Shown: positions 38,670-46,456, numbered from the stretch's first letter. The stretch is 64,000 bases of DNA from Streptomyces sp. NBC_00442 (GCF_036014195.1 NZ_CP107918.1:5456001-5520000); one strand, 5' to 3'. Notes: a model not told the origin generated them from the letters alone. Made by a program: numbers and translations.

Positions 38670-39016
38670 CACGCCACCTCCAGGCGGGTCTGGATGCCGA
38701 TCGCCGCGGCTGTCCGGGGTGTCTTCGCTGCCTCGCCGGTGAGGAGGGCAGGACTGCACTGCGGCGACCGCCCGGACCGGCAGATCTGGATGACCGACTC
38801 GATCTGTGTCTGGTTCTTCCGCTCGAAGTCGTGTGCGCGTTCCTCGTCCGTGGTGCGGGAGTCCATGAGGAGCGGCGCCGACCGGTGGTCGCGGAGCGTG
38901 GCGGACAGGCCGACGGGCCATTCGCTGGGGCTCTGCGGGTTGTAGTGGTTGCGGTGCCAGTGCCGGGCGAGGGCGGTGTGGGCGGGGCAGAGGTCCGTCG
39001 GGACGGGCTTGTCCAT
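38669..39016 (-). CDS. Hypothetical 115-aa protein
   Basis: MDKPVPTDLCPAHTALARHWHRNHYNPQSPSEW, with CPAH and HWHRNH that could bind metal. The second half (LLMDSRTTDEERAHDFERKNQTQIESVIQICRSGRSPQC) is charged. TGATG overlaps on both sides. Function unknown. Confidence 0.65.
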   Translation of the reverse strand: MDKPVPTDLCPAHTALARHWHRNHYNPQSPSEWPVGLSATLRDHRSAPLLMDSRTTDEERAHDFERKNQTQIESVIQICRSGRSPQCSPALLTGEAAKTPRTAAAIGIQTRLEVA

Positions 39017-39471
39017 CACGCCACCTCCTGCGGCACGTCGAGGAGGGGCAGCGTCTGCGTGGTCTCGTTGCTGGTGTCGCGGTACGGCACGGGCGAGACG
39101 TAGGGCAGGACCACGTCGGGCGAGTACGGCCGGACGAGTTCGCACGGCACTTCGGTGATCCGGGGCCGGGCCTGGATGACGGCCTGGCGGAGGCGCTCCT
39201 GCTCGGCGCCGGCGCGGATCACCTTGCTCTGGAGCCGCCGGACTTCGGCGACCGCCGCGTCCCGCTCCCGCTCGGCCTGGGCGATGCGCATTTCGTCGCG
39301 CAGGGAGTTCATCAGGGCTTTGTGGACGGCACAGTTCAGGTCCGAGGTCTCGCCGATGAGCATCCGGTTGTCGGCGAGCAGCTTGGCGATCTGGTCCTTC
39401 AGCTGGGTCGGGGTCTGGCCGGCGTGCCGGGCGCGGCTGATCGTGGCCTGCCACGGGAGGGTGAGCGTCAT
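39016..39471 (-). CDS. Coiled-coil hypothetical protein
   Basis: A 151-aa protein. Residues about 15-100 are heptad-like (TQLKDQIAKLLADNRMLIGE...AQAERERDAAVAEVRRLQSKV). The end is a Pro/Val/Tyr-rich tail (VRPYSPDVVLPYVSPVPYRD). Similar coiled-coil proteins occur in Streptomyces phage early operons. Function unknown. Confidence 0.68.
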   Translation of the reverse strand: MTLTLPWQATISRARHAGQTPTQLKDQIAKLLADNRMLIGETSDLNCAVHKALMNSLRDEMRIAQAERERDAAVAEVRRLQSKVIRAGAEQERLRQAVIQARPRITEVPCELVRPYSPDVVLPYVSPVPYRDTSNETTQTLPLLDVPQEVA

Positions 39472-39614
39472 GACTGGTCCCCCTGGCGCTGGTGCGGGAT
39501 GGCGGTACGGGCGGCTTCGCGGCGGGCGCGGCGCTGGTCGCTGAGGTGTTGACCCCAGACCACGAGGCCGAGGGCGACCGCGCCGATCGCGGCGGCGATG
39601 AAGTTGGCGGCCAT
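39468..39614 (-). CDS. Small single-pass membrane protein
   Basis: A 48-aa protein (MAANFIAAAIGAVALGLVVWG) with one membrane segment and a basic tail (RRARREAARTAIPHQRQ). TGATG and ATGA overlaps couple it to both neighbours. Too short for family assignment. Confidence 0.6.
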   Translation of the reverse strand: MAANFIAAAIGAVALGLVVWGQHLSDQRRARREAARTAIPHQRQGDQS

Positions 39615-40084
39615 CACGCCCCCTCGTGGCGGGTGAGGATCTCGGCGAGTCCGGCGTCGACGTCGAGCACGTCGTTGAGCTGGCGGACCATGGTGTCGTT
39701 GGCGGTGCGCATCATGGCGTCGATGTCGTCGTCGTCCAGGTCGGCATCGACGGCCTCGGCGATCTCGGCGCAGTCGGCGCACTGGCCGAGGGCAACCAGC
39801 TCGCGGAGCTTGCAGTTCTCGGCGTCGAGACGCTTGGCCTGCTGCTCGCCGATCCGAACCTTCTGCCGAGCCTCGGTCAACTCGCCCTGAACGGAGGCGA
39901 GGTCGGCTCCCAGGCGCTCGCGGATCATGCGTTCGTGCAGCGGGAGGACTGCTGCGACCCAGTGCTTGACCGAGTCGTAGATGGACCAAGCGAGGTCCGC
40001 AGCGTGCTCGGCCTCATCGGCGGCGAAGACCAGCTCGTCCCACTCGGCGGCGGTCAGGGCGATCGGCGGGAAGTCAGTCGTCAT
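39614..40084 (-). CDS. Coiled-coil protein with CADC pair
   Basis: A 156-aa acidic protein (MTTDFPPIALTAAEWDELVFAADEAEHAADLAWS). A central coiled coil (VQGELTEARQKVRIGEQQAKRLDAENCKLRELV) is followed by GQCADCAEIAEAVDADLDDDDID. It has no enzyme motif. Frequent type in actinophage early regions. Confidence 0.65.
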   Translation of the reverse strand: MTTDFPPIALTAAEWDELVFAADEAEHAADLAWSIYDSVKHWVAAVLPLHERMIRERLGADLASVQGELTEARQKVRIGEQQAKRLDAENCKLRELVALGQCADCAEIAEAVDADLDDDDIDAMMRTANDTMVRQLNDVLDVDAGLAEILTRHEGA

Positions 40085-40568
40085 CGCGCTCACCGGCCTT
40101 CGGGCCGCAGGTGCAGCGGGAGGCTTCCACGTCCTGGTTGATGCGGCAGGCGCACCCGAGGCCGATGGAGACGGCCTGAACGGTCCCGTGGCAGTCGTCG
40201 CAGCGGGCGGCCTCGCCACCGTGCAGGTCGATGAGAGCCCGCACCGTCTCGACGGGCACGTAGCCGTACACCGTTTCGGTCGGCGCTTCGGGATCGTCGA
40301 CGTACTGCTCCCACGTCCCCCACGGTTCAGGGCGGGCGGACGGGAATCCGACTTCAACTTCGGTGTACGGCCCCGGATAGTCCGACGGGGCGTTCGAGCC
40401 GAACGTGAATCCGCCGAGCGCCGGACGAGGGGTGCAGTAGTTTCCCGACCCGGCGATCACCGACAGGGAGAAACCGTCAGCGCACACGATGCGGTTCGGA
40501 ATGACGCGGTTACCTGCCTCGTCGTACTGGCTGTTTCCGGAAGCGGCGATGCGGTCAAGGGTGCTCAT
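40074..40568 (-). CDS. Conserved actinophage protein with cysteine-rich C-terminus
   Basis: A 164-aa protein. The N-terminal half (MSTLDRIAASGNSQYDEAGNRVIPNRIVCADGFSLSVIAGSGNYCTPRP) is a conserved-looking region with GPYTEVEVGFPSARPEPW. The C-terminal part has CDDC, CAC and CTC groups that could bind zinc. This N-terminal block is seen in many Streptomyces phage proteins; activity unknown. Confidence 0.72.
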   Translation of the reverse strand: MSTLDRIAASGNSQYDEAGNRVIPNRIVCADGFSLSVIAGSGNYCTPRPALGGFTFGSNAPSDYPGPYTEVEVGFPSARPEPWGTWEQYVDDPEAPTETVYGYVPVETVRALIDLHGGEAARCDDCHGTVQAVSIGLGCACRINQDVEASRCTCGPKAGERDDD

Positions 40569-40669
40569 CGGTTCCCCCAGGTTTGTCGGCATGCCCAGAT
40601 CAGGGCGGCGATGGAAGCGGCGGTTTCGGCGGCCGCGAGGACGGCCACGATGCGGAGGCTCGGGCTCAT
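40565..40669 (-). CDS. 34-aa membrane peptide
   Basis: MSPSLRIVAVLAAAETAASI, then AALIWACRQTWGNR. One hydrophobic helix, basic end. Four-base overlaps with both neighbours (ATGA) are the main support for coding. Confidence 0.5.
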   Translation of the reverse strand: MSPSLRIVAVLAAAETAASIAALIWACRQTWGNR

Positions 40670-40851
40670 GCCGCCGCCTCCTTGGCCTCGCCGCCGAAGG
40701 GGCGGTCAGGGCAGAAGTGCGGTCCCGAGTGCGCGGCGTAGGCCTCCAGATAGGCCGACTCATTCACGGCCTGAAGCAGCTCCAGCCGCTCCGTGAGCAG
40801 CGCGTTCAGCTCCTTGGCGTTGCGGAGCTCGCGTTCCAGGTCGGTGCTCAC
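40666..40851 (-). CDS. Hypothetical 61-aa protein
   Basis: A GTG-started helical protein (MSTDLERELRNAKELNALLTERLELLQ) with a C-terminal HSGPHFCPDRPFG segment. Overlaps its neighbours by four bases. No domain recognised. Confidence 0.58.
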   Translation of the reverse strand: MSTDLERELRNAKELNALLTERLELLQAVNESAYLEAYAAHSGPHFCPDRPFGGEAKEAAA

Positions 40852-41204
40852 CAGCCCCACCGGCCCAGCGCGTGCGGCAGGGTCATCAGGCTGTTGGTGT
40901 CGGTCCGCCAGGTCTGCGACCGCGACCAGTCCGCCGTGGGGAACGCGCCCTGCACGAGCGCGGCGAGCTGCCGGGAGTCTCCGGAGCGGAGTTTCAGGGC
41001 CCGGCCCGACGCGTCTCGGACCAGGGCCATGAACACCACCTCGGGGTCGCCGTGGGCGTCCGTCCAGACCGGGGTCAGCAGCACCGTGTGCGCGGCCGGG
41101 ACGATCTGGTGGATGCGGTAGCCCAGCTGCTTCACGTGGCGGCGACGGCGGCCCGCAGACGACTTGCACGGGCGGGTCGGCAGGTGCTCAGCGACGGTGC
41201 TCAT
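40848..41204 (-). CDS. Hypothetical 118-aa protein
   Basis: MSTVAEHLPTRPCKSSAGRRRRHVKQLGYRIHQIVPAAHTVLLTPVWTDAHGDPEVVFMALVRDASG. It has a basic N-terminus and a central beta-rich part. TGATG overlap with the DUF6197-like gene. Function unknown. Confidence 0.62.
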   Translation of the reverse strand: MSTVAEHLPTRPCKSSAGRRRRHVKQLGYRIHQIVPAAHTVLLTPVWTDAHGDPEVVFMALVRDASGRALKLRSGDSRQLAALVQGAFPTADWSRSQTWRTDTNSLMTLPHALGRWGW

Positions 41205-41557
41205 CACGCCACCGCCTTCGCGGCGAGCAGCAGGGTGTCCACGACCTCGGCCGGCGTGCGGGCGTCGGCGTCGTTCCAGTCCGCGATCCGCTCGACCGGG
41301 TCCTCCCCTACCGTCCCGGAGACAATTCGCGGCGACAGGTCGGCGACGGCCTCGGCGAGCAGCCCATCCAGTTCCTCCGGCGGCTGCGGGATCCCCGTCA
41401 CAGCGACGGAGAGAGCGCCGAGAGCGCATACGCGCAGGCTGTGCACGGGCGGCGAACCTTCCGCATCGATGTCGTAGAACCAGCCCTTGCAGTGGCCGTT
41501 CGTCTGGATCACATCGGCGGCCTTCTCGTACACGGCGGCCAGTTGCGGGTTGCTCAT
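41204..41557 (-). CDS. DUF6197-type protein
   Basis: A 117-aa protein with the family pattern LAAVYEKAADVIQTNGHCKGWFYD, VCALGALSVAVTGIP, and RIADWNDADARTPAEVVDTLLLAAK. The family occurs in actinobacteria and their phages; function unknown. Coupled by overlaps to both neighbours. Confidence 0.8.
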   Translation of the reverse strand: MSNPQLAAVYEKAADVIQTNGHCKGWFYDIDAEGSPPVHSLRVCALGALSVAVTGIPQPPEELDGLLAEAVADLSPRIVSGTVGEDPVERIADWNDADARTPAEVVDTLLLAAKAVA

Positions 41558-41814
41558 GACGCCCCTCCACGGGTGCACTCGGTGCGGGTGTAGTCGCGGC
41601 CCCGCAGGTCGGGGTCGATGTCGAGGAACTGGTGCCACTGCTCCGCAAGGCGGCCATCCGGCACGGGCACGGCTGCGTGGGCGTGCGCGGAGATCTCCGC
41701 GATCTGCCGCTCCAGAGCCGCGGCACGCTGACGGGCGACCAGCGCCTTCATCTCTGCTGCGAGACGAGGCAGCGGCACGTCCAGGCGCTCGATCGGGTTC
41801 GTGGGAGTCGCCAT
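41554..41814 (-). CDS. Hypothetical 86-aa protein
   Basis: MATPTNPIERLDVPLPRLAAEMKALVARQRAAALERQIAEISAHAHAAV. Helical first half, then WHQFLDIDPDLRGRDYTR. The ATG at 41814 overlaps the upstream stop (TGATG). No domain recognised. Confidence 0.62.
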   Translation of the reverse strand: MATPTNPIERLDVPLPRLAAEMKALVARQRAAALERQIAEISAHAHAAVPVPDGRLAEQWHQFLDIDPDLRGRDYTRTECTRGGAS

Positions 41815-42452
41815 CACCGGTCACCCGCCTCGGCGTCGTCGCGGCCAAGCAGCGGGCCGGCGATGTCCTCGACGAACACGAACTTCTTGCCGTCCTCGTT
41901 CCGCCACGTCCTCGCCAATGCCGCACGGTGCAGGCGGTCCTTGAGGGCGTCGCGCTCGACCCGCAGTCGGTCCAGTTCGGCGAGCAGTGCGGGGACGTCC
42001 TCGCGGGCGTGAGCGATGAACGCGGCGTCGTCCTGGTTGTTGTTGCCGAGATAGCCGAGGCTCACCGAGAGCAGGCCCGTCTCGTCTTCGACCAGGCGCT
42101 CCAGCGACGGCTTGTGGTTTTCCACGTGCCACGGACCTTCGGTGGCGGCCTCGACGCGGGCCCGGATCTCGGCCTCGCGCACCGGCGTCAGTGACTGTCC
42201 GGCGACGCCGTAGGGGGCTTCCGCCCCGTGCTCGGCGATCCGGGCGTCGATGGCCCGCATCATCTGCGCGACCAACTCGACGCGCTCCCCGGCAGGGAAC
42301 GACGGCAGTTCGGCGCGACGGACGTCAGCGGCAGCCTCGGCGCGGACCGCGTCGTAGAAGGCGGCCAGCAGATCGGATGCCACATCGGCAGGGATGTCAT
42401 GGTCCATAGCCATGACCAGCTGCTTGAACTCGGGAGTGGTCGCGATACTCAT
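41814..42452 (-). CDS. Conserved actinophage protein, 212 aa
   Basis: N-terminal helical part (MSIATTPEFKQLVMAMDHDIPADVASDLLAAFYDAV). A middle and C-terminal block reads EIRARVEAATEGPWHVEN...NQDDAAFIAHAREDVPALLAELDRLRVERDALKDRL. That block recurs in many actinobacterial phage proteins. No catalytic motif. Coupled to neighbours. Confidence 0.75.
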   Translation of the reverse strand: MSIATTPEFKQLVMAMDHDIPADVASDLLAAFYDAVRAEAAADVRRAELPSFPAGERVELVAQMMRAIDARIAEHGAEAPYGVAGQSLTPVREAEIRARVEAATEGPWHVENHKPSLERLVEDETGLLSVSLGYLGNNNQDDAAFIAHAREDVPALLAELDRLRVERDALKDRLHRAALARTWRNEDGKKFVFVEDIAGPLLGRDDAEAGDR

Positions 42453-42739
42453 CGCGCACCGCCGTTGGCGAGTTCCGGGCGGGACGTCAGCGGGTGCGGC
42501 TCCAGCGACAGCCAGTCGCAGCCGGCAGACAGGCGGATCGAACCGTCGTCTTCCTGCTTTGCGTCGTCGATCCTGAACGGCAGCCTCGCGGCGGCGTCGA
42601 CGAACTGGCCCTTGGCCAACTCGCGGTCGGCGAAGACACCGAGGACAGTGCCGCCCTCACCGAACTCGCCCTGCATCAGCAGCCAGACCACGCCCGCACC
42701 TCGCGGTACCTCGGTGGCCGGTGAGACAATCTTGTTCAC
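42449..42739 (-). CDS. Hypothetical 96-aa protein, first gene of the early operon body
   Basis: MNKIVSPATEVPRGAGVVWLLMQGEFGEGGTVLGVFADRELAKGQFVDAA. The pattern 'VWLL..GE..EGG.V.GVF.D...A...F' occurs in small phage and actinobacterial proteins that replace isolated signalling-like domains; function unknown. A 105-base gap lies upstream, which may hold a promoter. Confidence 0.68.
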   Translation of the reverse strand: MNKIVSPATEVPRGAGVVWLLMQGEFGEGGTVLGVFADRELAKGQFVDAAARLPFRIDDAKQEDDGSIRLSAGCDWLSLEPHPLTSRPELANGGAR

Positions 42740-42844
42740 GAGCTTCTCGCTCTCTCTCGCAGGTAGTTGCGTGCAGAGGTGTGGATCTCGGAGGGCCGTC
42801 TGCCGGGGACTTGGCGGTTACCGGCGGCCGGCCCGCATAGCCGC

Positions 42845-43123
42845 CTAGGCGGCGGGGGCGACCTGTCCGCGGTCGTGCTCGCGGCGGATGTCGTCGGGCG
42901 TGAAGGTGATCCGCCCGCCGTCCGTGTGGTGGAAGACCTCGCGGCGGTAGCACTTTTCCTTGAGGCTGCGGACGCTGCGGTAGGGCAGGAGCTGCTTCTC
43001 GACGACCTCTTCCGGCGTCCAGCGGATGAGGTCCAGTTCCTCGGCGGCCTTCCGTGCCAGTGCGGAGCGTCGGGCCTTGGTGACTGTCTGCATGGGGGGC
43101 GCCTTCGTGGCCTTGGCGGTCAC
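42845..43123 (-). CDS. Winged-helix/excisionase-like DNA-binding protein
   Basis: A 92-aa basic protein. The GTG at 43123 has a strong AAGGAGA upstream. After a Lys-rich leader comes LDLIRWTPEEVVEKQLLPYRSVRSLKEKCYRREVFHHTDGGRITFTPDDIRREHDRG, which has the helix-turn-helix plus wing plan of excisionases. The position two genes from the integrase, behind a Cro-like gene, fits an excisionase or early regulator. Confidence 0.7.
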   Translation of the reverse strand: MTAKATKAPPMQTVTKARRSALARKAAEELDLIRWTPEEVVEKQLLPYRSVRSLKEKCYRREVFHHTDGGRITFTPDDIRREHDRGQVAPAA

Positions 43124-43329
43124 GTCGTCTCCTTGTGAGTTATGGCGTCTGGCGGCACGTTCAGTGCGCTGGCGACCTTCAGGACCGGCTCGTCGTCCGG
43201 CTCTCGGATGAGCCCCCTCTCCAGGCGGGAGAGGTAACCCCTGTTCAGTCCGGTTGCCGTCTGCATGGCGCGCAGGCTCATGTTCTGAGCTGTGCGGATC
43301 GCCCTTATGGCCGTTCCGTTCGGTCTCAC
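43120..43329 (-). CDS. Cro-like XRE family regulator
   Basis: A 69-aa protein with a complete XRE HTH (IRTAQNMSLRAMQTATGLNRGYLSRLERGL) and a short C-terminus. The GTG start has no Shine-Dalgarno, and the operator dyad lies within about 5-25 bases upstream, so the mRNA may be leaderless. It diverges from the repressor gene and starts the early operon. By position it should play the Cro part in the lysis-lysogeny switch. Confidence 0.82.
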   Translation of the reverse strand: MRPNGTAIRAIRTAQNMSLRAMQTATGLNRGYLSRLERGLIREPDDEPVLKVASALNVPPDAITHKETT

Positions 43330-43333
43330 GTTT

Positions 43334-43352
43334 AGAAACTAGACCCAGTTTC
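43334..43352. promoter_or_regulatory. Operator dyad next to the Cro-like gene
   Basis: GAAACT-N6-AGTTTC (43335-43352), preceded by A at 43334. The 11-mer AGAAACTAGAC starts at 43334, and a near copy AGAAACTGGAC starts at 43497 in the second dyad. It overlaps the probable Cro promoter. Confidence 0.55.
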
Positions 43353-43493
43353 GCTACATGCGCAAGCGGTCTGGGGACGCAGTTTGTAGATTTTCTGGAC
43401 GTGACACTCGGTGACAGGGGCGCACGCGTCGCGTATGTCGGGCGCCCCCTGCAACCCTGAGTGCTTGAATTGGCTACTAATGTGCAGGTCAAA

Positions 43494-43514
43494 GCCCAGA
43501 AACTGGACTTCTGG
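43494..43514. promoter_or_regulatory. Operator dyad next to the repressor gene
   Basis: A perfect dyad CCCAGAA-N7-TTCTGGG lies 32 bases before the repressor ATG. It shares AGAAACT(A/G)GAC with the dyad at 43334. A third, weaker half-site pair (CAGTTTG...TTCTGG) lies near 43381-43400. Together they form the likely switch operators. Confidence 0.55.
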
Positions 43515-43545
43515 GTTGCACAGAAATAAGGCATGATGCGGAGTC

Positions 43546-44061
43546 ATGGACCAGGACTGGGCAGCACTGGGCGAGGCACTGAAGGCCGCACGCAAGGCGC
43601 GCCGTCCCGAGGTGCGGCAAGACGACGTGGCGGCAGCGCTCAACATCAGCCGCTCGACCATCGCGAACATCGAGGGCGGCCAGCGGTTCTCGAAGGTCAC
43701 CGGGGCAATTCGCGCCTATGCGCAGTTCCTCAACTGGACCTTCGACTCGCCCGAGCGAGTGCTGGCCGGCGGCGAGCCCACGGTCATTTCGGGCAGCCAG
43801 GCACCGGTGCGACCAACCTCGCGCGCGGACGACGCCGGCCTCCCTATGGCGGTGCAGGACGAACTCGACCGTGAGGGTGTGCTCGTGGACACGGCCGTCA
43901 TCCCGCTCGGAGACGGCACCAACATGGTCGTCGTCGTCAAGGGCGGCTCGAAGAACCCGACTCCCGAGGAGCGCCTGCGTCATCTCGAAGCGTGGCGCCG
44001 CGCGCGAGAGCACCTCAAGGAGCTCGACAACCCCATCGGCGACCCGGCCAACGGCCAGTAG
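43546..44061 (+). CDS. XRE family phage repressor
   Basis: A 171-aa protein. The N-terminal HTH (ALKAARKARRPEVRQDDVAAALNISRSTIANIEGGQRFSKV, residues about 11-51) is followed by a linker, a VLVDTAVIPLGDGTNMVVVVKG segment and a charged C-terminal helix (RLRHLEAWRRAREHLKEL). It is on the plus strand next to the integrase and divergent from the Cro-like gene, so it is the candidate immunity repressor. No LexA-type Ser/Lys peptidase motif is evident, so induction would not be by self-cleavage. Confidence 0.85.
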   Translation: MDQDWAALGEALKAARKARRPEVRQDDVAAALNISRSTIANIEGGQRFSKVTGAIRAYAQFLNWTFDSPERVLAGGEPTVISGSQAPVRPTSRADDAGLPMAVQDELDREGVLVDTAVIPLGDGTNMVVVVKGGSKNPTPEERLRHLEAWRRAREHLKELDNPIGDPANGQ

Positions 44062-44168
44062 CACGAGGCCATTTCAGTCACTACAAACCCTGCACAACTG
44101 ACCCGAATGTGTGGTTGCATGACCGAACGCTGACTATGGGGCCACCAGTCGGATCAAGCGGGGTGCCG

Positions 44169-44378
44169 ATGTGTGTCCATGTGTACAGCGCTGCCGGTCT
44201 TCCAGACGGAACCCTGGTATGGGTCAAGAGGGAACCACTCCACATTCGCGTCTACGCCGACGAGTCCCTAGTTGGGGTCGGCGGGACCCTCACGGCCGCG
44301 GGGCATGACGAAGTGAACCGTGCCCTCGCCGGCCTCCTCGGATCGCCCACGCTCGAAACGGCTAAGTCCTGCCATTAA
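44169..44378 (+). CDS. Small protein between repressor and integrase
   Basis: A 69-aa protein (MCVHVYSAAGLPDGTLVWVKREPLHIRVYADESLVGVGGTLTAAGHDEVNRALAGLL). The ATG at 44169 has GCGGGG upstream; an in-frame ATG at 44136 lacks a site. The strand-rich pattern and codon bias support coding. Function unknown; probably expressed in the lysogen with the repressor and integrase. Confidence 0.55.
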   Translation: MCVHVYSAAGLPDGTLVWVKREPLHIRVYADESLVGVGGTLTAAGHDEVNRALAGLLGSPTLETAKSCH

Positions 44379-44437
44379 CCCCTGCTGTCATCGGCGGCTG
44401 GAGGACAATGGGCAGTACCGGCAAGGGGGTTGAGGTC

Positions 44438-45787
44438 ATGGCCTACGGCGAAAAGGTCTACAAGGTCCGCAACGGCAAGCAGACCAAGCAGTTCACCTGG
44501 CGATGCAAGTACAAGCTGGCCAACGGCAAGTACGGCACCGAGCCTGGATTCCCCACGAAGAAGAAGGCCGAGGAGTGGGGCGAGGAGCAGGAGGCCGCCA
44601 TCCGGGCCGGCCGCTGGATCGACCCGGCTCTCCAGCGGATGCACTTCGGCGAGTTCGCCCGGAAGTGGATGAAGGCCAAGCCCAAGCGCGGCAACACGGT
44701 CGGCAAGCGGTGGAACCTGCTGGAGCAGCACATCCTGCCCACGTGGGAGCACACGCCGATGATCGCCATCAACTGGTTCGACGTCGATGCCTGGCAGCAG
44801 GGCCTGTCCTGCGACGAGACGACCGCCGGTCACGCGGTCAGTCTGATGTCGTCGATCCTGACCGGCGCGGTCGACGCCAAGCACCTGTCGGTGAATCCGC
44901 TGTACGCCCGACGACGGACGCGTGCCGCCGCAGGTATGGCCGGCGCGAGCCAGAAGAAGAAGGATGAGGAGAAGTGGGCGCCGCCGGAGGTCGTGTTGCA
45001 GATGGCGCAACGCCTGGGCCCGGCAATCGGGCTGCACGTCATCGCGACCGCGTTCACGGGGCTCGGCTGGGGCGAAGGGGCCGGGCTACACCGAGACAAC
45101 GTTCTGCGCACGCGACGGCAGGCGTATGACGGCGGCTGGTTCGAATGTCCCGTGATCAGGGTGGATGAGGAGGTGGGGGAGCTCGTTGAGTACGAGGGGC
45201 GCGACGAGGAGGGCAACAAGACGGGGATGGTGCACCGGCTGGAGCCGCCGAAGAACGGCACCCGCGGACGGGACATCGACGTGCCCCCATTCCTGACAGA
45301 GCTGCTGCGGTACCACCTTGCGGACTGGCCGCACGAGTACGTGTTCTGCACGCCGTCGGGTAAGTGGTGGCGCCGTTCCAACTTCACCCGGGCCCACATC
45401 CGGCCGGCGGCGGATGGCCGCGAGGCGCTGCCGACGGTCAAGGGGCACCAGCCGCGGCCTGCATGGGATCCGATCATGCCTGGGCTGACCATGAGGGCCT
45501 TGCGGCACACGCACGACACCTATCAGGAGCAGATCGGGGTACGGCCGGCCTTGATGTTCGAGCAGGCGGGCCACAAGCGCCCGGGAATCAAGGCGGTGTA
45601 CCAGCACCCAACGCCTGCGATGCGCCAGGAACGTCTTGACGGATTGCAGGAGATCTACGAGCGGGCGATGCATAATCTGAAGTGGCGCACGCTGTGGGGC
45701 CGGGTCGACTTGAAGAAAGCTCCCCGAGGAGTTGATCTCCCAAATATCTCCCAAACGATCAATCGGGATCATGGGCGTGCTGCGTGA
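44438..45787 (+). CDS. int: Tyrosine recombinase (integrase)
   Basis: A 449-aa phage integrase; the ATG at 44438 has AAGGGGG nine bases upstream, and an ATG at 44408 is an alternative. It has an N-terminal AP2-like arm-binding region (KQTKQFTWRCKYKLANGKYGTEPGFPTKKKAEEW), a SAM-like core-binding domain, and a catalytic domain with LRHTH (Arg356, His357), GHKRPG (His379) and nucleophile VYQH (Tyr388). Unusually, the box I position expected to be Arg is Gly210 (TGLGWGE), and the H of HxxR is Arg353. It ends 51 bases before the tRNA-derived attachment core. Confidence 0.9.
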   Translation: MAYGEKVYKVRNGKQTKQFTWRCKYKLANGKYGTEPGFPTKKKAEEWGEEQEAAIRAGRWIDPALQRMHFGEFARKWMKAKPKRGNTVGKRWNLLEQHILPTWEHTPMIAINWFDVDAWQQGLSCDETTAGHAVSLMSSILTGAVDAKHLSVNPLYARRRTRAAAGMAGASQKKKDEEKWAPPEVVLQMAQRLGPAIGLHVIATAFTGLGWGEGAGLHRDNVLRTRRQAYDGGWFECPVIRVDEEVGELVEYEGRDEEGNKTGMVHRLEPPKNGTRGRDIDVPPFLTELLRYHLADWPHEYVFCTPSGKWWRRSNFTRAHIRPAADGREALPTVKGHQPRPAWDPIMPGLTMRALRHTHDTYQEQIGVRPALMFEQAGHKRPGIKAVYQHPTPAMRQERLDGLQEIYERAMHNLKWRTLWGRVDLKKAPRGVDLPNISQTINRDHGRAA

Positions 45788-45838
45788 CCGCAGGTCAAAG
45801 GGCTGAGGCAAGGTCATAGAGGCCTGTTTACCTCGGCT

Positions 45839-45882
45839 CTTACAAAGCAGATGTCGGCGGTTCGAAACCGTCCACGCCCACC
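45839..45882 (+). other. attR core: 3' half of a tRNA gene, probably tRNA-Val(UAC)
   Basis: Bases 45839-45880 fold as the 3' part of a tRNA: anticodon loop CTTACAA (anticodon TAC), 3' anticodon strand AGCAG, variable bases ATGTC, T arm GGCGG-TTCGAAA-CCGTC, acceptor strand CACGCCC and discriminator A, then CC. The 5' half (GGGCGTG acceptor, D arm) is absent upstream. Prophages that integrate into tRNA genes leave such a partial copy at the far end. The intact tRNA should be at attL, outside the window. Confidence 0.75.
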
Positions 45883-45910
45883 GGTAGTAAGAACAGGCGA
45901 GAGCCTGTTG

Positions 45911-45946
45911 AGAAGCCCCCCGGTCGTCATCGGCCGGGGGGCTTCT
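45911..45946 (+). terminator. Terminator after the attachment site
   Basis: A perfect 13-bp stem (AGAAGCCCCCCGG and complement) with a 10-base loop lies 29 bases after the tRNA 3' end. It was probably the terminator of the original tRNA gene and may now end integrase transcription. Confidence 0.8.
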
Positions 45947-46070
45947 CTGTGACCACAGTCCGCAAAGAGCCCACTTCCCGACGCAATCGGCGTGCCCCCG
46001 CGCGGATGTCGTACGGCGGTGAGAGGCCCCGGCGGCAGGGCTGGCCGGCCGGGGTGGTGAGTGCTAGGGC

Positions 46071-46456
46071 TCAGCCCTTCGGTTTGGGGACGATGACGAT
46101 GGGGCCACTGTCGTCGGAGTGCCGGCACGACGCGGCCACGGAGGCGAGTTGATGCTCGGGCGACTGCCACAGGCCGAGGTCGACGGTGCAGCCGGCGCTC
46201 TTGATGTGCCGGTCCGTGGCGAGGCCGACGCCCCGATCGCGCAGCCGCTCCACGCCGAGTCCGTCTATACCGAGTGGCGCCACCACGTCCGCAACGGACT
46301 TGAGCAGGTGCGGGACGGCGCCCTCATACGCTCTGCCACCAGACGCGTCTGTTCCGCGGCCACTTTTCGGCACTCGTCCCGGGCCTGGTGCAGACCGGAT
46401 GAGGGCGCGGCGAGAGCAGGGGTGGCCGCGTGGGGCGTTTCGTGTGTACGACTCAT
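46071..46456 (-). pseudogene. Frameshifted hypothetical gene beside attR
   Basis: The 3' part, in one frame, ends ADVVAPLGIDGLGVERLRDRGVGLATDRHIKSAG...HSDDSGPIVIVPKPKG. The 5' part, in another frame from the ATG at 46456, reads MSRTHETPHAATP...HQARDECRKVAAEQTRLVAERM. They join sensibly if one base is restored near 46335, giving about 128 aa. I do not recognise the family. It may instead be two unrelated open frames. Confidence 0.4.

Noticed and set aside
45788..45882. Complete tRNA gene at the right end
   Set aside because: The upstream bases do not supply a GGGCGTG acceptor strand or a D arm, and the 5' anticodon strand only partly pairs; only the 3' half is present.
1..45882. Lysis genes (endolysin, holin)
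   Set aside because: No amidase, muramidase or holin-like gene was found apart from the tape-measure transglycosylase domain; they are expected left of the window.
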